Source: Pseudonocardia parietis (GTDB taxonomy: Bacteria > Actinomycetota > Actinomycetes > Mycobacteriales > Pseudonocardiaceae). From it: a DNA stretch of 64,000 nucleotides. Location: assembly GCF_017876315.1 (NCBI RefSeq), contig NZ_JAGINU010000001.1, positions 4,464,001 through 4,528,000 of the forward strand, written 5' to 3'. The number at the start of each line of letters is the position of its first letter. Positions within the stretch are counted from its first letter, which is position 1. The position numbers were made by a program, and so were the translations under genes. Shown piece after piece: positions 44,900 to 53,492 of this stretch. The notes beneath the pieces are model-generated. The model did not search any database. It was not told where the DNA came from and saw only the letters and a list, made by a program, of their open reading frames with translations.

Positions 44900-46332
44900 C
44901 CGACGGAACCCTCCATCTGCAGTTCGATCAGCCGGTTCAGCTCCAGCGCGTACTCCATCGGCAGCTCGCGGGCGATCGGCTCGACGAACCCGCGCACCAC
45001 CATGGCCATCGCCTCGTCCTCGGTCAGACCGCGGCTCATCAGGTAGAAGAGCTGGTCGTCCGAGACCTTGGAGACGGTGGCCTCGTGCCCCATCGACACG
45101 TCGTCGTTGCGGATGTCGACGTAGGGGTAGGTGTCCGACCGCGAGATCGTGTCGACCAGCAACGCGTCGCACTTCACCGTCGAACGGGAGTTCTTCGCCC
45201 GTGGGTTGACCTGGATCAGGCCGCGGTAGGACGTCCGCCCGCCGCCACGCGCCACCGACTTGGAGATGATCGTCGACGACGTGTTCGGCGCCAGGTGCAC
45301 CATCTTGGCGCCGGCGTCCTGGTGCTGGCCCTCGCCCGCGAACGCGACCGACAGGACTTCGCCCTTGGCGTGCTCGCCCATCAGCCACACGGCCGGGTAC
45401 TTCATGGTCACCTTGGAGCCGAGGTTGCCGTCGACCCACTCCATGGTCGCGCCCTCCTCGGCCTTGGCGCGCTTGGTGACCAGGTTGTAGACGTTGTTCG
45501 ACCAGTTCTGGATCGTGGTGTAGCGGCAGCGGCCGCCCTTCTTGACCACGATCTCCACCACGGCCGAGTGCAGCGAGTCGGTCTTGTAGATCGGCGCGGT
45601 GCAGCCCTCGACGTAGTGCACGTAGGCACCCTCGTCGACGATGATCAGCGTCCGCTCGAACTGGCCCATGTTCTCGGTGTTGATCCGGAAGTAGGCCTGC
45701 AGCGGGATGTCGACGTGCACGCCCGGCGGCACGTAGACGAAGGAGCCGCCGGACCAGACCGACGAGTTCAGCGCGGAGAACTTGTTGTCACCGCTCGGGA
45801 TGACGGAGCCGAAGTACTCCTTGAACAGCTCCGGGTGCTCCTTGAGCGCCGTGTCGGTGTCCAGGAAGATGACGCCCTGCTCCTCCAGGTCCTCACGGAT
45901 CGAGTGGTAAACGACCTCGGACTCGTACTGCGCCGCGACACCGGACACCAGGCGGGCCTTCTCGGCCTCGGGGATCCCCAGCTTGTCGTAGGTGTTCTTG
46001 ATGTCCTCGGGCAGGTCCTCCCAGCTGGCGGCCTGCTTCTCCGAGGAACGGACGAAGTACTTGATGTTGTCGAAGTCGATCCCAGACAGGTCGGAGCCCC
46101 ACCGCGGCATCGGCTTCTTGCCGAAGATGTCGAGCGCCTTCTGACGGAACTCGAGCATCCACTCGGGCTCGCTCTTCAGGCGGGAGATGTCGGCGACGAC
46201 CTCGGAGGACAGGCCACGCTTCGCGATGGCACCCGCCTCGTCGGAGTCGGACCAGCCGAAGTCGTACCGGCCGAGCGTCGCGATCGTCTCCTCCTGGGTG
46301 AGCTCGGTGCGCACATCAGGAGTGGTCGTCAT
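44896..46332 (-). CDS. sufB: Fe-S assembly scaffold SufB
   Basis: About 478 residues. SufB hallmarks: NKFSALNSSVWSGGSFVYVP (about 184-203), VEGCTAPIYKTDSLHSAVVE (catalytic Cys region), and YPYVDIRNDDVSMGHEATVSKV. No intein is present, unlike the M. tuberculosis SufB. Start ATG at 46332 follows GGGAGG 8-10 nt upstream. The upstream 436 nt to the SufR core hold a tandem repeat (see 46399). The SufR frame runs 17 nt into sufB. Confidence 0.96.
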   Translation of the reverse strand: MTTTPDVRTELTQEETIATLGRYDFGWSDSDEAGAIAKRGLSSEVVADISRLKSEPEWMLEFRQKALDIFGKKPMPRWGSDLSGIDFDNIKYFVRSSEKQAASWEDLPEDIKNTYDKLGIPEAEKARLVSGVAAQYESEVVYHSIREDLEEQGVIFLDTDTALKEHPELFKEYFGSVIPSGDNKFSALNSSVWSGGSFVYVPPGVHVDIPLQAYFRINTENMGQFERTLIIVDEGAYVHYVEGCTAPIYKTDSLHSAVVEIVVKKGGRCRYTTIQNWSNNVYNLVTKRAKAEEGATMEWVDGNLGSKVTMKYPAVWLMGEHAKGEVLSVAFAGEGQHQDAGAKMVHLAPNTSSTIISKSVARGGGRTSYRGLIQVNPRAKNSRSTVKCDALLVDTISRSDTYPYVDIRNDDVSMGHEATVSKVSDDQLFYLMSRGLTEDEAMAMVVRGFVEPIARELPMEYALELNRLIELQMEGSVG

Positions 46333-47446
46333 GTGGGCTGCCTCCCTTTCGGGGACCGTGGTGGGAGATGGTCCCGCCTTCGGCGGGGCCTTCTTCTTCT
46401 TGCATCTTCCGCAGCCAAGCAGGTGGTGGCGGACTCTCGGTGCCGGCCTCTGGGCCGTCACCTTGCATCTTCCGCAGCCAAGCAGATGGTGGCGGACTCT
46501 CGGTGCCGGCCTTTCGACCGTCACCTTGCATCTTCCGCGACCACGCAGGCTGTGGCGGATTCTCGGTGCCGGCTTCGGGGCCGTCATCTTGCATCTTCCG
46601 CGACCGAGCCGGTGGTGGCGGAAGCTCTGTGCCGGCTTCTTGCATCTCCCGCAACCGTCCGGCTGGTTGCGGATTTTCGGCTCGGGGCGTGGGCATCGCT
46701 GCCGTTGCCCCTTGCCTTGCCCTCGCCAGGCGTTCGGGATCCTCCAGCGGGACGTGTGTGGTGCACGCGGCGTCGCCGCGGGCGATGGTCGCCAGGCGCT
46801 GCACGTGGGTGCCCAGCAGCTCGGCGAAGGCGCGGGTCTCTGCCTCGCAGAGCTCCGGGAACTCGGTGGCGACGTGCGCCACCGGGCAGTGGTGCTGGCA
46901 GAGCTGCATCCCGAACCCGCCGCGGCGGGCCTGTGCAGCGTAGCCACGGGTACTGAGCACCCTGGCGAGAACCTCGACCCGTTCCTGGGGGCTCCCGGGC
47001 GCGCTGACCGAGTCCAGGTCCGGGCCCAGCAGGTCGTGCACCCGGCGGCGCGCGAACGCGTCCACCGCCTGCTCCCCCGCCGTCTCGGCGAGGAACCGCA
47101 GGGCCGAGGTGGCCAGGTCGTCGTAACCGTGCCCGAAGCGGACCCGGCCGGCGTCGGTGAGCAGGTACTCCTTGGCCGGACGGCCGCGCCCGCGGGGCCG
47201 GGCGGACCGCGCCGCTGCGCGGGCCTCGGCCTCGCCGTCGGCCAGCAGTGCGTCCAGGTGCCGGCGCACCGCGGCCTCGGTGAGGCCCAGCTCGCCCGCC
47301 ACGACGGCGGCCGTGACCGGGCCCTGCTCCATCAGCACCCGCGCGACGGCGACCCGGGTGCCCGATCCGGACGCGGGCACGGCGAGCTCCGGCCCGTGCC
47401 CGCAGGCCGGGTCGTCGCGCGTCGGCGCAGTCCGGTTCGTTTTCAC
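46316..47446 (-). CDS. sufR: SufR-type Fe-S regulator with unusual repetitive C-terminal extension
   Basis: About 376 residues in the open frame. An ArsR/MarR-like winged helix-turn-helix (AAVVAGELGLTEAAVRRHLDAL, about 46-67) is followed by YLLTDAGRVRFGHGYDDLA and the cluster-binding cysteines in QLCQHHCPVAHVATEFPELC (about 185-204). The core ends near CTTHVPL (about 230). Beyond it lie 145 residues of AGTE-PPPxPAW-RKMQ-type repeats with visibly lower third-position G+C. Known homologues are about 240-270 residues. GTG at 47446 overlaps its operator. The extension may be coding or may be a spacer that happens to stay open. Confidence 0.8.
   Translation of the reverse strand: MKTNRTAPTRDDPACGHGPELAVPASGSGTRVAVARVLMEQGPVTAAVVAGELGLTEAAVRRHLDALLADGEAEARAAARSARPRGRGRPAKEYLLTDAGRVRFGHGYDDLATSALRFLAETAGEQAVDAFARRRVHDLLGPDLDSVSAPGSPQERVEVLARVLSTRGYAAQARRGGFGMQLCQHHCPVAHVATEFPELCEAETRAFAELLGTHVQRLATIARGDAACTTHVPLEDPERLARARQGATAAMPTPRAENPQPAGRLREMQEAGTELPPPPARSRKMQDDGPEAGTENPPQPAWSRKMQGDGRKAGTESPPPSAWLRKMQGDGPEAGTESPPPPAWLRKMQEEEGPAEGGTISHHGPRKGGSPHDDHS
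46399..46680 (-). repeat. Tandem repeat array between the SufR core and sufB
   Basis: Three units of 63 bp (46399-46461, 46462-46524, 46525-46587), one of 51 bp (46588-46638) and a partial fifth (46639 to about 46680). All begin CTTGCATCTTCCGC on the plus strand (last unit with one change). Each contains a CCGC…GCGG dyad 24 nt long; in the sufR-proximal unit the stem is a perfect 8 bp (CCGCAACC/GGTTGCGG). Unit lengths are multiples of three, so the SufR frame stays open, as do other frames. A stronger hairpin, CCCGCC-GAA-GGCGGG, lies at 46373-46387 before sufB. Confidence 0.85.
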
Positions 47447-47459
47447 AACACCAGTGTTG
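47443..47459 (-). promoter_or_regulatory. SufR operator at the sufR start
   Basis: The dyad CAACACTGGTGTTG fits the cyanobacterial SufR site CAAC-N6-GTTG. On the minus strand the same DNA reads ACACT-N5-TGTGA, the pattern I recall for the mycobacterial SufR. It overlaps the GTG start, so SufR likely represses its own leaderless promoter and the whole suf operon. Confidence 0.75.
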
Positions 47460-47571
47460 CGGATATGTCCGCGCACAGCAAAACGGACCCCCCTCCGTCG
47501 TGACCGGGCTCACCCCACCTTCCGGGTATTGCCGGTCGGGACCGGTACCCGGGGCCCGGAGGTGCCCCCAC

Positions 47572-47577
47572 TAACCT
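47572..47577 (+). promoter_or_regulatory. Probable leaderless -10 box for mptB
   Basis: TAACCT ends 8 nt before the ATG at 47586 and no ribosome-binding site is seen. Confidence 0.45.
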
Positions 47578-47585
47578 GCGTGGTC

Positions 47586-49220
47586 ATGGTGACGCCCGAG
47601 GTTGCCCCACCCGGGCGCAACGACTCCCCGACGCGAGCGGCGCCCCCGGCCACCGCCACCGGCCCGACCGGCCCGACCGATCGGAAACCGCCCGCGGCGC
47701 GCCGCGGGCTGCGCGAGCAGGCCCGGATCGCACGGATCCTCGGCCTGACCGGCGCGCTCCTGATGGGCATCAGCGCCCTGGGGTCCGGCGCCTACCCGGT
47801 GCCGAACCCGCTCCACGGCCTGCGGGTGATCGGCCTACCGGCCCGTAACGTCACGCTGGCCATCGCGGTCACGTATGCCGGCCTGCTCATGGTGGTCACC
47901 GCCTGGCTGTGGATCGCCCGGATGCTCACCGCGCGCGGCGCGAAGCACCCGGCGCCGGAGCGGCGCGAGCTGACCCGCACGGCGCTGATGTGGGGGATCC
48001 CCCTCGCCCTCGCGCCGCCGATGTTCTCCAAGGACATCTACAGCTACCTGGCGCAGAGCGCGACGCTGGCCCGCGGCATCGACCCGTACACGATCGGCCC
48101 GGCCCAGGCGCTGGGCATCGACGATCCACTGACCCGCGGCATCCCCACGATCTGGCGGGACACCCCGGCGCCCTACGGGCCGCTGTTCCTCGGTCTCGGC
48201 CGGATCATCACGGCGTTGTCCGGCGAGAACGTGGTCCTCGGGATCTTCGAGCACCGGATGCTGGCGCTGATCGGTGTCGCGGTGCTGGTGTGGGTGCTGC
48301 CCCGGCTCGCGGCCCGCTTCGACCTGGACGCCGGCCTGGTGCTCTGGCTCGGCGCCGCCAACCCGCTGGTGCTGTTCCACCTGGTCAGCGGCATCCACAA
48401 CGAGTCGATCATGATTCCGCTGATGCTGCTGGGCATCTACGTGATGCTCGGCCGCGACGACGTCCTCCAACCCTGGTGGCGGATCACGCTCGGAGCGGCG
48501 CTGATCGTGGCGGGTGCGTCGGTGAAACTGCCCGCGTTGCTCGCGCTCGGTTTCGTCGGGGTGTACCTGATCCACCTGCGGGGCGGCCGGCTCGTCGACT
48601 GGGCGGTCATGACGACCTGGCTCACCGCGGTCGCCGGCGTCGTCTTCTCGTTCTTCAGCTTCGCCACCGGGCTGGGCTTCAACTGGCTGAAGGGACTGTC
48701 CGCGCCCAGCGAGATCCTCAGCTGGATGTCGGTCAGCACCGATGTCGGCCTGCTCGCCGGGCAGGTGGGCCGGCTCGCCGGGCTCGGCGACCACACCGAG
48801 GCGACCCTCGCCCTGGCCCGCGGGATGTTCGTGGTCCCGATCGTGGTCATCGTCGTCGTCCTGCTGCTGGCCTGCCTGCGCGGGCGGATCGACCCGCTGA
48901 CGGGCACCGGTGCGGGACTGGGCGCCGTCGTGCTCCTCGGCCCGGTCGTGCACCCCTGGTACCTGTTCTGGGCGCTGCTCCCGCTGGTCGCGACCCGCGC
49001 GATGCCGCGCTACCGGCGGGCGATGCTGCTGCTCTCGGCCTTCCTCGCACTGGTCGTGCCGCCGACCGGGGCCGACTTCATCTTCCGGGCGTTCCAGCTG
49101 CCGCTGGCGATCATCGCCGGGATCGTGATGTTCGCGCTGTCGCTACTGGTCGTGTACCGGCTGCTACGTGCGCCCAAGGCCACGGCGGCGAGCGGCGGCA
49201 CCGCGGAAACCGCCCCGTGA
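47586..49220 (+). CDS. mptB: MptB-like alpha-(1->6)-mannopyranosyltransferase
   Basis: About 544 residues, with a cytoplasmic Pro/Thr-rich N-terminus and about 12-13 transmembrane helices. FSKDIYSYLAQSATLARGIDPY contains the acidic catalytic loop of GT-C glycosyltransferases. APYGPLFLGLGRII and FHLVSGIHNESIMIPLMLLG also match MptA/MptB proteins that elongate mannan for lipomannan using polyprenyl-phosphate-mannose. Position next to sufR mirrors Rv1459c. The next gene overlaps its stop (GTGA). Exact linkage made cannot be told. Confidence 0.88.
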   Translation: MVTPEVAPPGRNDSPTRAAPPATATGPTGPTDRKPPAARRGLREQARIARILGLTGALLMGISALGSGAYPVPNPLHGLRVIGLPARNVTLAIAVTYAGLLMVVTAWLWIARMLTARGAKHPAPERRELTRTALMWGIPLALAPPMFSKDIYSYLAQSATLARGIDPYTIGPAQALGIDDPLTRGIPTIWRDTPAPYGPLFLGLGRIITALSGENVVLGIFEHRMLALIGVAVLVWVLPRLAARFDLDAGLVLWLGAANPLVLFHLVSGIHNESIMIPLMLLGIYVMLGRDDVLQPWWRITLGAALIVAGASVKLPALLALGFVGVYLIHLRGGRLVDWAVMTTWLTAVAGVVFSFFSFATGLGFNWLKGLSAPSEILSWMSVSTDVGLLAGQVGRLAGLGDHTEATLALARGMFVVPIVVIVVVLLLACLRGRIDPLTGTGAGLGAVVLLGPVVHPWYLFWALLPLVATRAMPRYRRAMLLLSAFLALVVPPTGADFIFRAFQLPLAIIAGIVMFALSLLVVYRLLRAPKATAASGGTAETAP

Positions 49221-50128
49221 GCGCCGCACTGGAGGTCCGCGGGCTCGTCGTCCGCTACGGCCCGACGACGGCCGTCGACGGGATCGACCTCGATCTCGCC
49301 CGCGGCGAGGTGCTGGCCCTGCTCGGGCCGAACGGCGCCGGGAAGTCCAGCACGATCGAGGTCTGCACCGGCTTCCGGCCGCCGTCCGGTGGACGGGTCT
49401 CGGTACTCGGCCACGCCCCCGACGACGAGGCCGTCCGGCCCCGGGTCGGCGTCATGCCGCAGGGCGGCGGCGCCTACCCCGCCGTGCGGACGGGCGAGAT
49501 GCTGCACCTGGTCGCCGACTGTGCGGCCCGCCCGATCGACCCGAACCACCTGCTCGACGTCCTCGGGCTGCGCCCACGCGCGGCGACGCCGTACAAACGG
49601 CTCTCCGGCGGCGAGCAGCAGCGGCTCGCGCTGGCCTGCGCCGTCGTCGGGCGTCCGGAGCTGGTGTTCCTCGACGAGCCCACCGCCGGGCTGGACCCGC
49701 AGGCCCGCCACCTCGTGTGGGACCTGATCCGCGCACTGCGCCGCGACGGCGTCGGGGTCCTGCTCACCACGCACCTGATGGACGAGGCCGAGGAGCTCGC
49801 CGACGACGTGGTGATCATCGACCGCGGCCGGGTCGTCGCGCACGGCTCCCCCGCCCAGCTCACCGCGGGCGACCAGACCGAGCTGCGTTTCCGGGCGCCG
49901 CCGGGGATGGACACCGCCGGGCTCGCCGGGCGGCTGCCCCACGGCTACGCGACCACCGAGACCACGCCCGGGCGCTACCGGGTGCAGGGCCGGATCGATC
50001 CCGGCGCGCTGGCCGCGATCACCTCGTGGTGCGCCGACCAGGGTGTGATGGCCGACGACGTCCAGGTCGTCCGGCGCAGCCTGGAGGACGTCTTCCTCGA
50101 CCTCACCGGACGGGAGCTGCGCTCATGA
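49217..50128 (+). CDS. ABC transporter ATP-binding protein (drug-efflux type)
   Basis: About 303 residues. Walker A GPNGAGKSST (about 37), Q-loop GVMPQGGGAYP, signature LSGGEQQRLALA (about 131), Walker B LVFLDEPTAGLDPQ and H-loop LLTTHLMDEAEEL. The C-terminus continues with the DUF4162-like tail common in DrrA-type ATPases. It overlaps mptB by 4 nt and the permease by 4 nt. Matches Rv1458c in order. Substrate unknown. Confidence 0.92.
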   Translation: MSAALEVRGLVVRYGPTTAVDGIDLDLARGEVLALLGPNGAGKSSTIEVCTGFRPPSGGRVSVLGHAPDDEAVRPRVGVMPQGGGAYPAVRTGEMLHLVADCAARPIDPNHLLDVLGLRPRAATPYKRLSGGEQQRLALACAVVGRPELVFLDEPTAGLDPQARHLVWDLIRALRRDGVGVLLTTHLMDEAEELADDVVIIDRGRVVAHGSPAQLTAGDQTELRFRAPPGMDTAGLAGRLPHGYATTETTPGRYRVQGRIDPGALAAITSWCADQGVMADDVQVVRRSLEDVFLDLTGRELRS

Positions 50129-50904
50129 GCGACCTCTTCCCCGCCGGGACCTTCACCCCCGATCCCGGCCGCGGCAGCACGCTGACCATGCTGCGCGCGC
50201 AGGGCGGGCTGGAGACCCGGCTCGCCCTGCGCAACGCCGAGCAGGTGCTGCTGACCCTGCTGATCCCGGCGGTACTGCTGGTCGGGCTCACCCTCGTACC
50301 GGCCGTCCCGGCGCCGGAGCCGCGGGTGGGCTGGCTGCTCGCCTCGATGCTGGCGCTGGCCGTGATGAGCTCGGCGTTCACCAGCCAGGCCATCGCGCTC
50401 GGCTTCGACCGCCGCTACGGGGCGCTGCGTCGGCTCGCCGCGACCGCGCTGCCGCGCTGGCTGCTGGTCTGCGGCCGGCTGACCGCGGTGGCCGCGGTGG
50501 TCGTGATCCAGGTGGTGCTGCTGTGCCTGCTGGCGCTCACCCTGGGCTGGACGCCGGCGGGAGCGCGGCTGGACGGGGCGGTGGTCGCCGTGCTGCTCGG
50601 CGCCGCGGCGTTCGGGGCGCTGGGCATCCTGCTGGGTGGAACGCTGCGCGCGGACATCGTGCTCGCCGTCGCGAACGTCGTGTGGTTCGTGCTGCTGCTC
50701 GCCGGCGGGATCGTGATCCCGGTCGACGACCTGCCCGGACCGATCGCGGCGGTCGCGGCCTGGCTGCCCTCGGGGGCGCTGGCCGAGGCGCTGCGCGACT
50801 CCCTGGGGGCCGGGGAGTTCCCGGCACCGGGATCGCTGCTGGTGCTGGCCGGATGGGCGGTGGCGGCCGGGCTGCTCGCCGCGCGGACGGTGCGCTGGAA
50901 CTGA
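50125..50904 (+). CDS. ABC-2 type transporter permease
   Basis: About 259 residues with six transmembrane segments after an N-terminal hydrophilic stretch. SAFTSQAIALGFDRRYGALRRLAATALPRW is typical of ABC-2 permeases. It pairs with the upstream ATPase, overlapping it by ATGA. Probably exports a drug, lipid or polysaccharide precursor. Matches Rv1457c in order. Confidence 0.9.
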   Translation: MSDLFPAGTFTPDPGRGSTLTMLRAQGGLETRLALRNAEQVLLTLLIPAVLLVGLTLVPAVPAPEPRVGWLLASMLALAVMSSAFTSQAIALGFDRRYGALRRLAATALPRWLLVCGRLTAVAAVVVIQVVLLCLLALTLGWTPAGARLDGAVVAVLLGAAAFGALGILLGGTLRADIVLAVANVVWFVLLLAGGIVIPVDDLPGPIAAVAAWLPSGALAEALRDSLGAGEFPAPGSLLVLAGWAVAAGLLAARTVRWN

Positions 50905-51037
50905 CGGCGCGGACCCATCGGAAGTCGATCGGATCTCCGCCCTCGGGTGGTTCTCGCTCACCCCCGGCACACGCGATCCTGTGGGCCACGGGTGGCCGCT
51001 CCGCCACTCCGCGTACCCACCGGGAGGGCCCACCCGC

Positions 51038-52201
51038 ATGCCGACGCACGACACCGCCCCGGACGCCGGCACCGGACGCAAGCTCGCCCCGGACCTGTCC
51101 CGCGGCGTGATGCTGCTGCTCATCGCGATGGCCTACGCGGGCACCTACGCCGGGGCCCAGTTCGGTACCGACGTCTCGGCCGCCCCGCCCCACGACCGGG
51201 TCGCCTCCGTCCTGAGCACGCTGTTCCTCGACAACCGTGCGTTCCCGATGTTCGCGGTGCTGTTCGGTTACGGGCTGGCGTGGACGGTGGCCGGCCGGCG
51301 CTCCCGTGGGGCCGACGAGGGGCAGGCCCGCCGCCTGCTGCGCCGGCGGGGCCTGTACCTGCTGCTGTTCGGCGCCGTGCACGCGATCCTCGTGTACCCG
51401 GGCGAGATCCTCACCTCCTACGGGCTCGCCACCCTCGTCACCGGGTGGCTGCTGTTCCGCCCGGACCGGACGGTCACCCGGGCGGCCGTCTGGTTCACCG
51501 CCGCCTACGTGCTGACCGTCCCGCTCACGATGATCGGGCTGTGGATTTCGACCGCAGGCGGCACGGCGCCGCTGCCGCCCGCCGGGTACACCACCTCGGC
51601 CGACTGGCTCGGGCGGATCTTCGGGGCACCGGTCACGCCGCTGTTCCTCGCCGTCGGCTTCCCACTGTTCCTGCTGGTCGTGCTCGGCTACCGGGCCGCC
51701 CGGGCCGACCTGCTCGACGACCCGGCCGCGCACCGCGGGTTGCTCACCCGGATCGCGGCCGGCGGCATCGGCGTGTCCGTGCTGGGCGCGGTTCCCGCGG
51801 CCCTGACCGTGACCGGGGTGCTCGCCCCCGGCGCCCTGACCGGCGGTCTCGTCCTGGGCCTGCAAGTGCTCACCGGTGTCGCCGGCGGTGCCGGGTACGC
51901 GGCGGCGTTCGCACTGCTGAGCATCCGGCTGCAGGCCGCGCCCGGGCCGCTGACCCGGGCCGCGTCCGCCATGGGCCGGCGCTCGCTGACCTTCTACCTG
52001 CTCAACTCGGTGCTCGTGGCCGCGGTGCTGCACCCGGACCTGGGCGGCCTGGGCGAGCACGTCGGGAGTGCCGGCGCGCTGCTGGTGGCGGCCGCGGTCT
52101 GGTCGGTGTCGCTGCTGCTCGCCGACCGGCTCGGCGCCGCGGGCCGGCCCGGGCCGCTGGACCATCTGATGCGCCGGCTGGTGCACCGCGAGCAGCGGTA
52201 G
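51038..52201 (+). CDS. DUF418 family membrane protein
   Basis: About 387 residues with eight to ten transmembrane helices. DLSRGVMLLLIAMAY at the start, MFAVLFGYGLAW, and RRRGLYLLLFGAVHAILVYPGEILTSYGL match DUF418, with its C-terminal SLTFYLLNSV. Function is unknown; related to acyltransferase-like membrane proteins. The ATG at 51038 has GGGAGGG 9 nt upstream. It is an insertion relative to mycobacterial order, between the ABC permease and ctaA. The gap 50905-51037 shows no gene. Confidence 0.85.
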   Translation: MPTHDTAPDAGTGRKLAPDLSRGVMLLLIAMAYAGTYAGAQFGTDVSAAPPHDRVASVLSTLFLDNRAFPMFAVLFGYGLAWTVAGRRSRGADEGQARRLLRRRGLYLLLFGAVHAILVYPGEILTSYGLATLVTGWLLFRPDRTVTRAAVWFTAAYVLTVPLTMIGLWISTAGGTAPLPPAGYTTSADWLGRIFGAPVTPLFLAVGFPLFLLVVLGYRAARADLLDDPAAHRGLLTRIAAGGIGVSVLGAVPAALTVTGVLAPGALTGGLVLGLQVLTGVAGGAGYAAAFALLSIRLQAAPGPLTRAASAMGRRSLTFYLLNSVLVAAVLHPDLGGLGEHVGSAGALLVAAAVWSVSLLLADRLGAAGRPGPLDHLMRRLVHREQR

Positions 52202-52214
52202 CGAACCGTTCTTC

Positions 52215-52220
52215 TACCAT
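52215..52220 (+). promoter_or_regulatory. Probable leaderless -10 box for ctaA
   Basis: TACCAT ends 7 nt before the GTG at 52228; there is no Shine-Dalgarno sequence. The best-looking leaderless promoter in the window. Confidence 0.55.
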
Positions 52221-52227
52221 CCGTAGT

Positions 52228-53217
52228 GTGACAACCTCGTCCGGTCTGCTGGCCCGCGTGCCGTCCACCCCGCCGCTGCTGATGCGCCGGCTGGCAATCG
52301 CGAACCTGATCGCGCAGATCGGCATCGGGGTGACCGGCTCGGTCGTACGGGTGACCGGATCGGGTCTCGGCTGCTCGACCTGGCCGCAGTGCGAGCCGGG
52401 CAGCATGGTGCCGGTCTCGCACGCCGAGATCGCGCCGCTGCACATGTGGATCGAGTTCGGCAACCGGCTGCTCGGGGTCCTGGTGGTCCTCACCGCAGGC
52501 GCGGCCATGCTCGCCGCCCTGTACACCCGCCCGCGGCGACGCCGGCTGACCGGGCTGGCGCTGGCGATGCCGCTCGGCGTCGTCGCCCAGGCGGTGATCG
52601 GCGGGATCACCGTGCTCGCCGGGCTGGCCTGGTGGACGGTGATGCTGCACTTCCTCGCCTCGATGGTGCTGGTGTGGTTCGCGGTACTGCTGGTCACCGC
52701 CGCGACCGAGCACGACGGCCCGGTCACCCGGACCGTCCCCGCCGCCGGGCGCGGGCTGGTGCTGTTCTCCACCGCGGTGCTGTCCGTGCTGCTCGTCGCC
52801 GGGACCCTGGTCACCGCGGCCGGCCCGCACGGCGGCGACCCGGAGACCCCGCGCCTCGACGTCGACATCCCGGTGCTCACCCAGCTGCACGTCGACACGC
52901 TGTTCCTCTACCTCGGCACCCTCGTCGGAATCGGTTTCCTGTTCCACGCGGTCCACGCCCCCGCCACGCTGCACCGGCGGTACCGGACGCTGGTCGCCGT
53001 CGTGCTCGCGCAGGGTGCGCTCGGCGGCGTGCAGTACGCGCTCGGGGTGCCGGAGCTGCTGGTGTCGCTGCACGTCCTCGGTGCGGGCCTGGTCACCGCG
53101 GCCGCCTCCTGGATGTGGGCGGCCACCGCGACTCGGCCTGCAATGGGCCCCGCCCCGGCCGCCGATACCTCCGGCAACGGCGCCGAACGCCCCCTCGCCG
53201 GCGCCGACCGGACCTGA
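52228..53217 (+). CDS. ctaA: Heme A synthase CtaA (COX15 family)
   Basis: About 329 residues with eight transmembrane helices. It oxidises heme O to heme A for cytochrome aa3 oxidase. Features: RVTGSGLGCSTWPQCEPGS (Cys pair about 50-56), and four histidine-bearing helices (PLHMWIEFGNRLLG, MLHFLASM, QLHVDTLFLYLG, SLHVLGAGLV) that bind the hemes. It pairs functionally with ctaB at 60900. Start is a leaderless GTG. The 275 nt after it contain only small direct repeats (CTGCGGCGAC units) and no gene. Confidence 0.93.
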   Translation: MTTSSGLLARVPSTPPLLMRRLAIANLIAQIGIGVTGSVVRVTGSGLGCSTWPQCEPGSMVPVSHAEIAPLHMWIEFGNRLLGVLVVLTAGAAMLAALYTRPRRRRLTGLALAMPLGVVAQAVIGGITVLAGLAWWTVMLHFLASMVLVWFAVLLVTAATEHDGPVTRTVPAAGRGLVLFSTAVLSVLLVAGTLVTAAGPHGGDPETPRLDVDIPVLTQLHVDTLFLYLGTLVGIGFLFHAVHAPATLHRRYRTLVAVVLAQGALGGVQYALGVPELLVSLHVLGAGLVTAAASWMWAATATRPAMGPAPAADTSGNGAERPLAGADRT

Positions 53218-53492
53218 CCGACCCGACCGACCTGACCTGACTGACGAGTAGCGGACGTATCCCGCGCTGCGGCGACTCCCCCGCTGCGGCGACCCGGCAG
53301 CAGCCCTACGGCGCGACGGCGCGGGACGCCCCACTGCGATCCCCGCGCTTCACACCCCGCCGGACGAGCTCGCACCGGCTGCACCCGGCGCGTGGCCCCG
53401 GCGAGGTGCGACGTCAGGCCCGAGATGCAGCGTCGCGCAACCGGTGCGACCGCGCCCTGCGCGCCGGGCCCTCGGTACGGCACTCTGGAACC

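Noticed and set aside
44896..46332. Intein in SufB
   Set aside because: The frame has normal SufB length and continuous motifs.
46399..46680. Possible CRISPR array
   Set aside because: Units are near-identical along their whole length; there are no unique spacers.
46187..47503. Plus-strand frame with HLPQPSRWW-type repeats
   Set aside because: It is antisense to sufB and sufR and its repeats simply reflect the 63-bp DNA repeat.
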